Shown piece after piece: positions 9,497-20,197 of a stretch of 64,000 nt of DNA (the stretch's first letter is position 1; the number at the start of each line of letters is the position of its first letter). Origin of the DNA: Sphingomonas suaedae. GTDB taxonomy: Bacteria > Pseudomonadota > Alphaproteobacteria > Sphingomonadales > Sphingomonadaceae. The notes under the pieces are model-generated. The model was not told where the DNA came from, searched no databases, and was given only the letters and a program-made list of their open reading frames with translations. The stretch lies in NCBI RefSeq assembly GCF_007833215.1, contig NZ_CP042239.1, forward strand, positions 4,028,001 through 4,092,000, in the 5' to 3' direction. A program made the translations under genes and the position numbers.

Positions 9497-10204
9497 ATGC
9501 GAGCAGTTCGAGCATTCATGGCGGCGGCATTGATCGCCGGAATGGCGATGCCTGCCCCCGCGCAGGAGGTGGTGGTCAGCGCGTCGCGCGCATCGGCCAA
9601 TCGCGACGGGTTTCAAGGCACTTCGCTTCCGATCATCACGCTGCGGCGCACTGCGGACTTCGCGGTCCAGCGGGTTGCGATCACCGGCGACACGCGCGAC
9701 GAGGCGCTGCGGCGCAAGGAAATCTACGCGATGGTGAAGAGCGCGATCGAGCGCGCCAGACAATATGGCGTCGAACTGGCCACGGGCGATTATGTAGTCG
9801 AAGCGCTGACGCTGGAAAATTACGGCAACCTGACGCTGAGCAAGGACCGCCGCCCCGATTCCGAACGCACCAGCTTCATCGTGAAGGCAAAGCTGGAACC
9901 TGGTATCGATGCCAAGGCGGCGCTGGAGCGCATCTCCAAATTCATCAAGGCGGTACCGCCCACGGGCCGCGCCCAGATGGAGACAGTCGGCGATCTGACG
10001 CTGTCGGTGCTGAACCCCGATCAGTATCGCCAGAAGATCATCGAGATGATCGCCGCAGACGCGGCCGCCACCGCCGCCCGGTTCGGACCCGATTATGGCG
10101 TCGAGGTGCGCGGGCTGGACCGCCCCGTCGAATGGTCGCGGGCCAGCCTGAGCGAGGTATTCCTCTATCTCCCCGCAGCCTATGTGATCCGCCCGAAGGA
10201 GTGA
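9497..10204 (+). CDS. exported SIMPL-domain-like protein
   Basis: 235 residues with a signal peptide (MRAVRAFMAAALIAGMAMPAPAQ). ATG 9497 is preceded by GGAGGAAG (9487-9494). The mature protein starts EVVVSASRA and has a long conserved-looking segment resembling SIMPL (DUF541) proteins: a repeated beta-alpha arrangement with paired helices around residues 75-100 and 170-190. Function unknown; periplasmic by inference. An in-frame upstream ATG (9401) lies inside the previous gene and would bury the signal peptide. Confidence 0.65.
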   Translation: MRAVRAFMAAALIAGMAMPAPAQEVVVSASRASANRDGFQGTSLPIITLRRTADFAVQRVAITGDTRDEALRRKEIYAMVKSAIERARQYGVELATGDYVVEALTLENYGNLTLSKDRRPDSERTSFIVKAKLEPGIDAKAALERISKFIKAVPPTGRAQMETVGDLTLSVLNPDQYRQKIIEMIAADAAATAARFGPDYGVEVRGLDRPVEWSRASLSEVFLYLPAAYVIRPKE

Positions 10205-10212
10205 GTGCTCCA

Positions 10213-10376
10213 ATTCCTCCCCTGCGGAGCAGGGGAGGGGGACCGCCGAAGGCGGTGGAGGGGCGGCCGCGCAGACGGCCGTTGAACAGCTCGGCAAAAT
10301 TCCGCCGCTTGCAGCGGCGGCCCCTCCGTCAGCGCTGCGCGCTGCCACCTCCCCCAGGCAAGCTGGGGGAGGAATA
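10213..10376. repeat. intergenic inverted repeat, family C
   Basis: Lies between the convergent genes ending at 10204 and 10379. Outer arms ATTCCTCCCC...GGGGAGG(AAT) and inner pairs around CCGCCGAAGGCGG and CCGCCGCTTGCAGCGGCGG can fold into a branched structure. It is related to the element at 13843-13975. It may also terminate transcription from both sides. Confidence 0.8.
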
Positions 10377-10378
10377 GC

Positions 10379-11263
10379 TCACCCCTCGCGCATCCGCATC
10401 AGCCCTTCCTGCGCGACGCTCGCCACCAGTCGCCCGTCACGGCTGTAGATGCGCCCGCGATTGAACCCGCGCGCATGGCCGGCCCAGGGGCTGTCGGTGG
10501 TGTAGAGCAGCCACTCGTCGGCGCGCAGCGGCTCGTGAAGCCACACCGCGTGGTCCAGGCTCGCGCTCTGCAACCCGCGCGTCATCCAGTTGACGCCGTG
10601 GGGCATCGTCGCGGTGCCGAGCAGCATCATGTCGCTGGCGTAGGACAGTACCGCGCGGTGCAGCGCGGGATCGTCGGGCAGGGCGGCGGCGGTGCGGAAC
10701 CAGCTATGCTGCACCGGTTCGCGCTTTTCGGGCTTGAACCAGTTGCGCGGGGAGCAGGGGCGGATTTCGATCGGGCGCGGGCGCAGGAAGAAGGGGCGGA
10801 ACTTCTCCGGCACATGGTCGCGGATTTCCTCGCGCAGGTCGAACTCGGACCGCAGGTCGTCGGGGCCTGGCACGTCGGGCATGTCGGCCTGATGCGACAG
10901 GCCATCCTCGGGCCGCTGGAACGACGCGATCATGTTGAGGATCGGTGCGCCCTGTTGCAGCGCGATCACGCGGCGATTGGCGAAACTGCCCCCGTCATAA
11001 TCGCGCACGACGCGGTAGATGATCGGGAAATCCTCATTGCCCGGGCGCATGAAATAGGCGTGGAGCGAATGCGCGTCCTTGCCCTCGACCGATCGCTGCG
11101 CCGCCTGCAGCGCCTGTGCGATCACCTGCCCGCCGAACACGCGCCCGACCCCGCCGGGCTGGCGCGCGCCGCGATACAGGTCGACATCGATGGTTTCGAC
11201 GTCGAGGAGGGTGACGAGTTGGGTCACCTGTTCGGCGGCGGTTTCGGCGCGTTGTTCGGTCAT
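10379..11263 (-). CDS. tesB: acyl-CoA thioesterase II
   Basis: 294 residues, double-hotdog TesB family. Conserved FGGQVIAQAL (about 43-52), HSLHAYFMRPG (about 65-75) and the catalytic Asp region SYASDMMLLGTA and the Thr/Gln region MTRGLQSASLDHAVW. Hydrolyses acyl-CoA to free acid and CoA in the cytoplasm. Length is normal for TesB (about 286-320). Starts at ATG 11263 with AGGAGGAAGA directly before it, next to the family A repeat. Confidence 0.93.
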   Translation of the reverse strand: MTEQRAETAAEQVTQLVTLLDVETIDVDLYRGARQPGGVGRVFGGQVIAQALQAAQRSVEGKDAHSLHAYFMRPGNEDFPIIYRVVRDYDGGSFANRRVIALQQGAPILNMIASFQRPEDGLSHQADMPDVPGPDDLRSEFDLREEIRDHVPEKFRPFFLRPRPIEIRPCSPRNWFKPEKREPVQHSWFRTAAALPDDPALHRAVLSYASDMMLLGTATMPHGVNWMTRGLQSASLDHAVWLHEPLRADEWLLYTTDSPWAGHARGFNRGRIYSRDGRLVASVAQEGLMRMREG

Positions 11264-11272
11264 TCTTCCTCC

Positions 11273-11387
11273 TTAAGCCCCTCCCCTTCAGGGGAGGGGT
11301 TGGGGGTGGGGAGTCTCAATCTCATCGAGACCGGTGGCCAAGAGGAGAGGCCCCACCCCAACCCCTCCCCTGAAGGGGAGGGGCTAT
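11273..11387. repeat. intergenic inverted repeat, family A
   Basis: Second copy of the element at 4293-4409, including the inner CGAGACCGG segment. Arms of about 38 bases each contain the CCCCTCCCCTTCAGGGGAGG palindrome. It sits between two co-directional genes on the minus strand. Confidence 0.9.
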
Positions 11388-11393
11388 AGATCG

Positions 11394-12521
11394 TCAATAC
11401 CCCGCCGCCCGCGCCAGGGCGTCGGCGTGATAGTTGGTATCCCCGAACAACTCCGCCAGCACGCGCCCGCGCTTCATGTAGAAGCCGATATCATATTCGT
11501 CGGTCATGCCGATGCCGCCATGCATCTGCACGCCTTCCTGCACCGCCAGCGTCGAGGCCATGCCGGCCATCGCCTTGGCGACCGACACCGCTTCGTCCGC
11601 CTTGGCGTCGCCCGCGTCGAGCAGTTGCTGTGCCTTGAGCACTGCGGCGCGGGCGACCTCCAGTTCGGAATAGAGGTGGGCGGCGCGATGCTGGAGCGCC
11701 TGGAAGCTGCCGATCAGCACGCCGAACTGCTTGCGCTCCTTGAGATACTGGACCGTCATGTCCATCGCGCCGCCGCCGACGCCGAGCATTTCCGCCGCAG
11801 CACCCGTGCGTCCCGCGCCGAGCAATGCGTTGAGCACCGCGCGGCCGCCATCGACTTCCCCGATCACCGCATCGGCATCGACCGCGACGCCGTCGAAGGT
11901 CATGCGCGCGGCGAGGCTGGCATCGGCGAGCCGCTGCGGGTCGGCGGTGAGGTTCGCCGCGTCCTTCGATACCGCGAACAACGTCACGCCATCATGATCC
12001 TCGGGCGACCCGGCGGTGCGCGCGGCGACGATGAGCAGGTCGGCGACATGGCCGTGCGCGACGAACTGCTTGGCGCCGGTCAGCTTGAAGCCGTTGCCCG
12101 AGCGTTCGGCCTTCATGCCGATCGCGTCGCCATGCTTGGCGCGCTCGTCGATCGCCAGCGCGGCCACCGTTTCACCCGCGAGGATGCCGGGGAACCAGCG
12201 CTCGCGCTGCGCCGTGCCGTTGAGTGCCGCGACCGCCGCGACCGCGGTGGTGAGAAAGGGGGAGGGGGAGAGGTTGCGCCCGATCTCCTCCAGCACCACC
12301 CCCGCCTCGACATGGCCGAGGCCCAGACCGCCATCGGCCTCCGGGATCAGGATGCCGGTAAAGCCCATTTCGGCAAACTGCTTCCACAGGTCGCGGGAAA
12401 AGCCGGTCGCGTCGTTGGCGTCGCGCAGCGCGCGCATATGGCTGACCGGGGCGGCTTCGCTCACGAATTGCTGCGCGCTCTCGCGGAGCATGGTCTGTTC
12501 GTCGTTGAGGTAGAGTGGCAT
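11394..12521 (-). CDS. acyl-CoA dehydrogenase family protein
   Basis: 375 residues starting MPLYLNDEQTMLRESAQQF. The helical N-domain, beta domain (AALAIDERAKHGD, LTGAKQFVAHG) and C-domain (MHGGIGMTDEYDIGFY) of acyl-CoA dehydrogenases are present. The usual mid-chain motifs are weak and the TEP-type flavin motif is replaced. It lies just downstream of another acyl-CoA dehydrogenase on the same strand, as in paired FadE subunits that form heteromeric enzymes with only one catalytic chain. The start at 12521 is preferred since longer in-frame starts lie in the family B repeat; GGGAGAGGGAG from that repeat serves as ribosome-binding site. Confidence 0.87.
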   Translation of the reverse strand: MPLYLNDEQTMLRESAQQFVSEAAPVSHMRALRDANDATGFSRDLWKQFAEMGFTGILIPEADGGLGLGHVEAGVVLEEIGRNLSPSPFLTTAVAAVAALNGTAQRERWFPGILAGETVAALAIDERAKHGDAIGMKAERSGNGFKLTGAKQFVAHGHVADLLIVAARTAGSPEDHDGVTLFAVSKDAANLTADPQRLADASLAARMTFDGVAVDADAVIGEVDGGRAVLNALLGAGRTGAAAEMLGVGGGAMDMTVQYLKERKQFGVLIGSFQALQHRAAHLYSELEVARAAVLKAQQLLDAGDAKADEAVSVAKAMAGMASTLAVQEGVQMHGGIGMTDEYDIGFYMKRGRVLAELFGDTNYHADALARAAGY

Positions 12522-12524
12522 CAC

Positions 12525-12648
12525 TTTCTCCCTCTCCCCTTCAGGGGAGAGGGCCGGGGAGAGGGGCAGTCTCTCCTTCTCCGGCCCGTTGATTTTATCC
12601 GACTGCCCCTCTCCCAACCCTCTCCCCTGAAGGGGAGAGGGCTTTGTT
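12525..12648. repeat. intergenic inverted repeat, family B
   Basis: Second copy of the element at 6576-6681, with arms at about 12530-12570 and 12602-12642. It fills almost the whole gap between the two acyl-CoA dehydrogenase genes. Confidence 0.88.
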
Positions 12649-13832
12649 CACGACGGCAGCTCCAGGATCCGCTTGGCGATGATGTTGAGCTGAACCTCGC
12701 TGGTCCCGCCCTCGATCGAGTTCGCCTTGGTGCGCAGCCACGCGCGCGGCTTGGCGCCGCCGTTGGAGCGCTCGCTTTCCCATTCCAGCGTGTCCGACCC
12801 GCCGCTCGCCATGATCAGTTCGTGGCGGTCCTTGTTCAGCTCGGTGCCGTAATATTTCATCATCGATGGCTGGGCGGGGTGCGCCTGTCCGGCCTTCAGC
12901 TGGTCAATGAACCGCTCCGACATCGCCGAGAACGCCTTTGACCGTACCTCGAACAGCGCGAGTTGCGCGCGCAGGATCGGGTCGGCGAGGCGGCTCTGCG
13001 CGTCCAGCCCGATCGTCGCGATCGCCCCTTCGATCAGCGGGTTGCCGCCGGGAGAGGCCAGGCCCATGCCGGAGATCATCTCACGCTCATGGCCGAGCAG
13101 ATATTTGGCAACGTCCCAGCCCTTGTTCTCGTCATGCACCCGGTTCTTCTTGGGTACACGGACGTTATCGAAGAACGTCTCGCAGAACGGCGAATAGCCG
13201 CTGATCAGCAGGATCGGCTTGGTCGACACGCCCGGCGAGTCCATGTCGAACAACAGGAAGCTGATCCCGCCCTGCTTGCTCTCCTTGCTCGTGCGGACCA
13301 GGCAGAAGATCCAGTCGGCCCTGTCGGCATAGCTGGTCCACACTTTTTGCCCGTTGACGATGTAATCGTCCCCGTCGCTGACCGCGCTGGTCTGCAGCCC
13401 GGCCAGGTCGCTGCCCGCATTGGGTTCCGAATAACCCTGGCACCAGCGGATTTCACCGCGCGCGATCCTGGGCAGATGTTCGAGCTTCTGCTCCTCGGTC
13501 CCGTATTTCAGCAGCGCCGGGCCGAGCATCGAGATGCCGAACGAATTGAGCGGATTGCGGCATTTCAGCCGCGCCATCTCCTCGCGCAGGATCTTTGCTT
13601 CCGCCGCCGACAGCCCGCCGCCGCCATAGGCTTTGGGCCAGTCGGGCACGGTCCAGCCGCGTTCGGCCATGCGGTCCATATAGAGCTTCTGGTCGGGATT
13701 CTTGCTGTAATCGGCCTTGCGCCCGCCCCAGTTCGCATCGCCCTCCCCGCGCATCGGTTCGCGCATCGACGCAGGAACATTCGCCTCAAGCCAGGCGCGG
13801 GTTTCGGCGCGGAATTGTTCCAGATCGCTCAT
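12648..13832 (-). CDS. acyl-CoA dehydrogenase family protein
   Basis: 394 residues starting MSDLEQFRAETRAWLEANVP. Motifs: KYGTEEQKLEHLPRIARGE, WCQGYSEPNAGSDLAGL (flavin/substrate region), GQKVWTSYADRADW and C-terminal NSIEGGTSEVQLNIIAKRIL, where the Glu of the EGGTSE block is in the usual catalytic-base position. This subfamily works on CoA esters of bulky acids (steroid side chains, terpenoids, pimeloyl-type). Likely forms a complex with the product of the next gene (11394-12521). ATG 13832 follows GGGAGAGGAAAT; a longer in-frame start lies in a repeat. Confidence 0.9.
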   Translation of the reverse strand: MSDLEQFRAETRAWLEANVPASMREPMRGEGDANWGGRKADYSKNPDQKLYMDRMAERGWTVPDWPKAYGGGGLSAAEAKILREEMARLKCRNPLNSFGISMLGPALLKYGTEEQKLEHLPRIARGEIRWCQGYSEPNAGSDLAGLQTSAVSDGDDYIVNGQKVWTSYADRADWIFCLVRTSKESKQGGISFLLFDMDSPGVSTKPILLISGYSPFCETFFDNVRVPKKNRVHDENKGWDVAKYLLGHEREMISGMGLASPGGNPLIEGAIATIGLDAQSRLADPILRAQLALFEVRSKAFSAMSERFIDQLKAGQAHPAQPSMMKYYGTELNKDRHELIMASGGSDTLEWESERSNGGAKPRAWLRTKANSIEGGTSEVQLNIIAKRILELPS

Positions 13833-13842
13833 ATTTCCTCTC

Positions 13843-13975
13843 CCATTCCTCCCGGGACGGGGAGGGGGACCGCCGCCAAAGGCGGTGGCGGAGGGGGCTC
13901 GAGGCACCGGAAATCCTCGCCTCGGGCCCCCTCCACCAGCCTGCGGCTGGTCCCCCTCCCCGTTTCGGGGAGGAT
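13843..13975. repeat. intergenic inverted repeat, family C
   Basis: Outer arms CCTCCCGGGACGGGGAGGGG and CCCCTCCCCGTTTCGGGGAGG with inner pairs such as ACCGCCGCCAAAGGCGGT and CCAGCCTGCGGCTGG. It separates the FadB-like gene from the acyl-CoA dehydrogenase pair; related to 10213-10376. Confidence 0.82.
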
Positions 13976-13979
13976 TTGT

Positions 13980-16007
<2,028 letters not shown>

Positions 16008-16030
16008 TGAACTCTCTCCTGCAATCTAGA

Positions 16031-16125
16031 TCGTCATCCCCGCGAACGCGGGGACCCATCTCCCGCCGCTGCACCAAGGGGCACAGTTAGGAGATCGGCC
16101 CCCGCGTTCGCGCGGGGTGACGATG
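16031..16125. repeat. intergenic inverted repeat, family D
   Basis: TCGTCATCCCCGCGAACGCG at 16031-16050 is matched in reverse by CGCGTTCGCGCGGGGTGACGATGA ending at about 16125. This type of element is widespread in proteobacterial intergenic DNA. It lies upstream of the FadJ-like gene. Confidence 0.85.
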
Positions 16126-16147
16126 AAATGGGTTTCGGCGCAGCGCA

Positions 16148-17377
16148 TCATGCGAGGGCCGAATAGATCATCGTCTTCAGCTCGCGCCGGATCGGGTACA
16201 TCCCCGATGGCGAAAGCTGGGTCATGAACACCATCGTGATCCGCTCCACCGGATCGACGAAAAAGGCGGTCGAAAACATGCCGCCCCAGTAAAACTCGCC
16301 GACCGATCCCGGGATCATCGACCGGGCGACATCGATATTCACCGCAAAGCCCAGGCCAAAGCCGGTCCCGGCATTCTGCGTCTCGCTGAACAGCGATTGC
16401 GACAACGCCGACAGATCTTTTCCGCCGGGCAAATGGTTCATCGTCATCAGATCGAGCGTCTTGCGCCCGATGATCCGCGCCCCGTCCAGCGTGCCGCCGT
16501 TCAGCAGCATCGCGCAGAAGCGGTGATAGTCGAGCGCGGTCGAGGCCAGCCCGCCGCCGCCCGAGAGCAATTTAGGCATCCGGCTCCAGGCGGATTCCGC
16601 GCCGCGGTCATACATAACCCGACCCTCGCCCGCCTTGAAGGTGTAGCAGTCGGTCAGGCGATCGACCTTCTCCGGCGGAACGGCGAACCCGGTGTCGTGC
16701 ATGGCGAGCGGCGCGAAGATATGCTCCTCGAAATAGCGATCGAGCTTCTTTCCCGACACACGTTCGACCACGGCGCCGAGCACATCGGTCGAGACGGAAT
16801 AGTTCCAGCCCTCGCCGGGCGAGAATTCGAGCGGCAGCTTGCCCAGCGCGGCGACGAAGCCGTCCAGATCAAGATGGCCGTGCCAGCCTTCGATCCGCTG
16901 TTCGCGATAGGCCGCATCCACATTGCCGCGATTCTGGAAGCCGTAAGTGAGGCCCGAGGTGTGGCGCAGCAGGTCCACCATTCGCATCGGCTCATTGGTC
17001 GGCCTGGTGACGAACGGCACCCCGCCGCCGCCGCCATTATAGACACCCAGCCCCTTGAATTCGGGCAGCACGTGATGGACCGGCGTGTCGAGCGCGACAT
17101 GCCCGGCCTCTACCAACTGCATGAACGCGATCGATGTTACCGGCTTGGTCATCGATGCGATGCGATAGATCGACGTCTCGTCCACGCTGGCGCCGCCCTC
17201 GCGCGCGGCGCCCTGATGGCTGAAATGCGCAATGCGTCCGTCACGGGCGATCAACAGCTGGGCGTTGGGCAGTTTTCCGGAGTCGAGATACCGTGCCTTC
17301 ACAAAGGCGTCGATCATGCAAAGGCGCTCGGCGTCGAAACCAGCCTCTGTGGGCGTTGCGAAACGGGTGGAATCCAT
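16148..17377 (-). CDS. serine hydrolase, beta-lactamase fold (EstB-like)
   Basis: 409 residues from MDSTRFATPTEAGF. Catalytic S-x-x-K is SMTK (residues 75-78); the second motif Tyr is in GWNYSVSTDVLG; the C-terminus has FYWGGMFSTAFFVDP. No signal peptide is visible, so it is probably cytoplasmic, as for EstB-type esterases of the class C beta-lactamase / DD-peptidase superfamily. True substrate unknown; an ester or lactone in the neighbouring acyl-CoA pathway is plausible. A longer start (17503) lies in a poorly coding region and is rejected. Divergent from the acyl-CoA ligase. Confidence 0.85.
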   Translation of the reverse strand: MDSTRFATPTEAGFDAERLCMIDAFVKARYLDSGKLPNAQLLIARDGRIAHFSHQGAAREGGASVDETSIYRIASMTKPVTSIAFMQLVEAGHVALDTPVHHVLPEFKGLGVYNGGGGGVPFVTRPTNEPMRMVDLLRHTSGLTYGFQNRGNVDAAYREQRIEGWHGHLDLDGFVAALGKLPLEFSPGEGWNYSVSTDVLGAVVERVSGKKLDRYFEEHIFAPLAMHDTGFAVPPEKVDRLTDCYTFKAGEGRVMYDRGAESAWSRMPKLLSGGGGLASTALDYHRFCAMLLNGGTLDGARIIGRKTLDLMTMNHLPGGKDLSALSQSLFSETQNAGTGFGLGFAVNIDVARSMIPGSVGEFYWGGMFSTAFFVDPVERITMVFMTQLSPSGMYPIRRELKTMIYSALA

Positions 17378-17537
17378 ACCCCTAATTCGAATCCTTATTC
17401 CGACCTGATCCTGTTTCCGTCGCTTCCCTATTGCGTTGCGCGACGGATGAATCAAGAATGATCTGTAAATCGGGGCGGCGGAATCGCCAAACCGGACATT
17501 CAACTAAGCCAAGAATGATAGCTGGAGAGATGCGCCC

Positions 17538-19286
17538 GTGACGTCCGAACCGATCATCCCGCTCGACCCATCATGGCCCAAAATGTCGCTCGCCCAGGCA
17601 CAGGCGCTGATGACAGCGCCGGGGCAGAAGCTGGAAATGGAGGAGATCGAGATTCGCGGCGTGAAGACGCGGGTGTGGAAGAACGCGCCGCCGCACCTCG
17701 CGGCGTTGATCCAGATGTCGCGGGCCTATGGCGACCGGCTGTTCACGATCCATGAGGATGAGCGCGTCACGTTCGAGGCGAATTATCGCGCCGTCGCGCA
17801 TCTCGCGACGAAACTGCGCGAGATGGGAGTGCAAAAGGGCGACCGCGTCGCGCTGGCGATGCGCAACACGCCCGAATGGCCGGTGATCTTCTTTGCCGCG
17901 GTCAGCATCGGTGCGATCCTGGTCCCGCTCAACGCCTGGTGGACCGGGCGCGAACTCGACTATGGGCTGCGCGATTCCGGGTCGAAGATCCTGTTCCTCG
18001 ACGGCGAGCGTTTTGCCCGGTTACAGAAGCGGCTGCCCGACCTGCCCGATCTTCAACGCACCATCGTCAGCCGCTGGGACAGCGATCTGCCCGAGGGCGT
18101 CGACAAGCTCGAGGATCTGATCGGCGCGCCGAACGACTGGGCGTCGCTGTCCGATGTGCCGCTCCCCGCCGATCCGACGCTGGGGCCGGAGGATGATGCG
18201 ACGATCTTCTACACCAGCGGCACGACCGGTTCGCCCAAGGGCGCGCTTGGCACGCATCGCAACCTCACCACCAATATCATGTCCGGCGGCTATGGCGCGG
18301 CGCGCTCATATCTCAGGCGCGGCGAGATGCCGCCCGAGCCGCAGCCCAAGACCGGCCTGCTCGTCATCCCGCTGTTCCATGTCACGGCCTGCTCCGCGAG
18401 CCTGATGGGCACGGTGGCTGCGGGCAACACGGTCGTCTTCATGCGCAAATGGGACCCGGTGGAGGCGATGGAGATCATCCAGCGCGAGAAGGTCAATCTG
18501 ACCGGCGGCGTTCCGACCATCGCCTGGCAGATTCTGGAGCACCCCGACCGCCACAAATACGACCTCTCCAGCCTGGAGGCGATCGCTTATGGCGGTGCGC
18601 CCTCGGCACCAGAATTGGTCAAACGCATCTACACCGAATTCGGCGCGCTGCCCGGCAATGGCTGGGGCATGACCGAGACGATGGCCACCGTGACCAGCCA
18701 TTCGAGCGAGGATTATCTCAACCGCCCGACCAGTGCCGGGCCGCCTGTTCCGGTCGCCGATCTCAAGATCATGGACCCTGAGGGCGAGCGCGAACTCCCC
18801 GTCGGCGAGGTGGGCGAACTGTGGGCCAAGGGGCCGATGATCGTGAAGGGCTATTGGAACAAGCCCGAGGAAACCGCCCAATGCTTCCGCGACGGCTGGG
18901 TCCGCACCGGCGATCTGGCGAAGCTGGACGAGGAGGGCTTTCTCTACATCGTCGACCGCGCCAAGGACATGATCATCCGCGGCGGCGAGAATATCTACTC
19001 GTCCGAGGTCGAGGACGTCCTCTATGCCCACCCCGCGGTCACCGACTGCGCGCTGATCGGTATCCCGCACAAGACGCTGGGCGAGGAACCTGCCGCGGTG
19101 GTGCATCTGGCGCCGGGGATGCACGCAACCGAGGCCGAACTCCAGGCCTGGGTGCGCGAGCGGCTGGCGATCTTCAAGACGCCGGTGGCGATCCGCTTCG
19201 TCGCGGAGACGCTGCCGAGAAATGCGAACGGCAAGATCCTGAAAAAGGACCTGAAGGCGCTGTTCGTCGAGGAAGCGGCGGCCTGA
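17538..19286 (+). CDS. acyl-CoA ligase (AMP-forming)
   Basis: 582 residues, ANL superfamily. Motifs: P-loop-like FYTSGTTGSPKGAL (about 226-239), GWGMTETMA, the hinge GWVRTGDLAKLDEEGFLYIVD, RAKDMIIRGGENIY and catalytic Lys near the end in NANGKILKKDLK. Activates a carboxylic acid with ATP and CoA; sequence type is of medium-chain or unusual acids. GTG start at 17538, preceded by GGAG at 17524-17527. A 10-base direct repeat CAAGAATGAT occurs upstream at 17453-17462 and 17510-17519. It would supply the CoA ester for the beta-oxidation genes nearby. Confidence 0.92.
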   Translation: MTSEPIIPLDPSWPKMSLAQAQALMTAPGQKLEMEEIEIRGVKTRVWKNAPPHLAALIQMSRAYGDRLFTIHEDERVTFEANYRAVAHLATKLREMGVQKGDRVALAMRNTPEWPVIFFAAVSIGAILVPLNAWWTGRELDYGLRDSGSKILFLDGERFARLQKRLPDLPDLQRTIVSRWDSDLPEGVDKLEDLIGAPNDWASLSDVPLPADPTLGPEDDATIFYTSGTTGSPKGALGTHRNLTTNIMSGGYGAARSYLRRGEMPPEPQPKTGLLVIPLFHVTACSASLMGTVAAGNTVVFMRKWDPVEAMEIIQREKVNLTGGVPTIAWQILEHPDRHKYDLSSLEAIAYGGAPSAPELVKRIYTEFGALPGNGWGMTETMATVTSHSSEDYLNRPTSAGPPVPVADLKIMDPEGERELPVGEVGELWAKGPMIVKGYWNKPEETAQCFRDGWVRTGDLAKLDEEGFLYIVDRAKDMIIRGGENIYSSEVEDVLYAHPAVTDCALIGIPHKTLGEEPAAVVHLAPGMHATEAELQAWVRERLAIFKTPVAIRFVAETLPRNANGKILKKDLKALFVEEAAA

Positions 19287-19288
19287 GG

Positions 19289-20197
19289 CTAAAGCAGTCT
19301 CTGCGATCGGTACCAGTCGGCGGTCTGGCTAAGGCCGTCGGGCGTCGCGATCTGCGGCGCCCATAGCGCGACCGGCGGTCGCTCCAGCGGGCGGGCGGTC
19401 CAGTCGGGATGGGAAAGATAGGCGGCGCGGTCCGGCGTCAGCTTGGCGTTGGCATCGCGCAGGAACCGGTCGGCACGTCCCGCCAGGTGCAGCAGCGCGC
19501 GCGGAACATGCAGCGCGACCGGACGGCGCCCGACCGCTGCTCCGACCAGCCGGGCGAACTCCGCGTGCGAATAGCCGCCATCGACCCCGTCGTCGCACTC
19601 ATAGATGTGTCGACCCGGATCGCTCTCCGCCATCGCGACCAGCAATCGTGCGAGATCGTGGACGTGGATCAGCGAGATTCGCCCCGCCGGCGGGAGTATG
19701 ACGAACCCCAGCTTCGCCATCCGGAAGACGTCGCGCATCTCCATGTCGCCGGGGCCATAGACGCCCGGCGGCCGGATCATCGTCCAGTCGAGCCCGGATT
19801 TGCGCACTTCATCCTCGGCCCGCTCCTTCGACCGGCCATAGTTCGACAGATGCGGCTCGCGCGCGGACAAGGACGACAAATGAACGAAGCGGCGCACCCC
19901 CACCGACGCAGCGGCAGCGGCCATGCGCGCGGTGCCGTGGACATTGCCGGTGATGAACCCGGCCGGGCTGGGGGCGTTGACCACACCGGCGATGTGAATC
20001 ACCGCATCGGCGCCGCTGGCGAGCCGGGCGAGCGCGTCCTCGCTGTCGAGATTGCCGGAAATCCAGCTTACGCCGTCCCGTGCCGGCTGGTCGCGCCGGG
20101 TCAGCGCGCGGACATGATGGCCACGTGCCAGCGCATGATCGACCGTCGCCTTGCCGACAAAGCCGGTCGCGCCGGTGAGGGCGAGCGTCAGCGTCAC
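19289..20197 (-). CDS. NAD-dependent epimerase/dehydratase family protein
   Basis: 302 residues, extended SDR. N-terminal GATGFVGKATVDHAL Rossmann motif, active-site region HLSSLSA, then YGRSK-like (NYGRSKERAEDEV, Tyr and Lys of the YxxxK pair) and RPPGVYGPGD. Probably acts on a nucleotide sugar, quinone-linked or acyl substrate; cannot be assigned. Its ATG overlaps the proB stop by four bases (20194-20197), so it is translationally coupled to proB. Confidence 0.85.
   Translation of the reverse strand: MTLTLALTGATGFVGKATVDHALARGHHVRALTRRDQPARDGVSWISGNLDSEDALARLASGADAVIHIAGVVNAPSPAGFITGNVHGTARMAAAAASVGVRRFVHLSSLSAREPHLSNYGRSKERAEDEVRKSGLDWTMIRPPGVYGPGDMEMRDVFRMAKLGFVILPPAGRISLIHVHDLARLLVAMAESDPGRHIYECDDGVDGGYSHAEFARLVGAAVGRRPVALHVPRALLHLAGRADRFLRDANAKLTPDRAAYLSHPDWTARPLERPPVALWAPQIATPDGLSQTADWYRSQRLL

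Noticed and set aside
4293..13975. GC-rich repeats read as CRISPR or transposon ends
   Set aside because: They are inverted, single elements in gaps, without regular spacers, transposase or target-site duplication.
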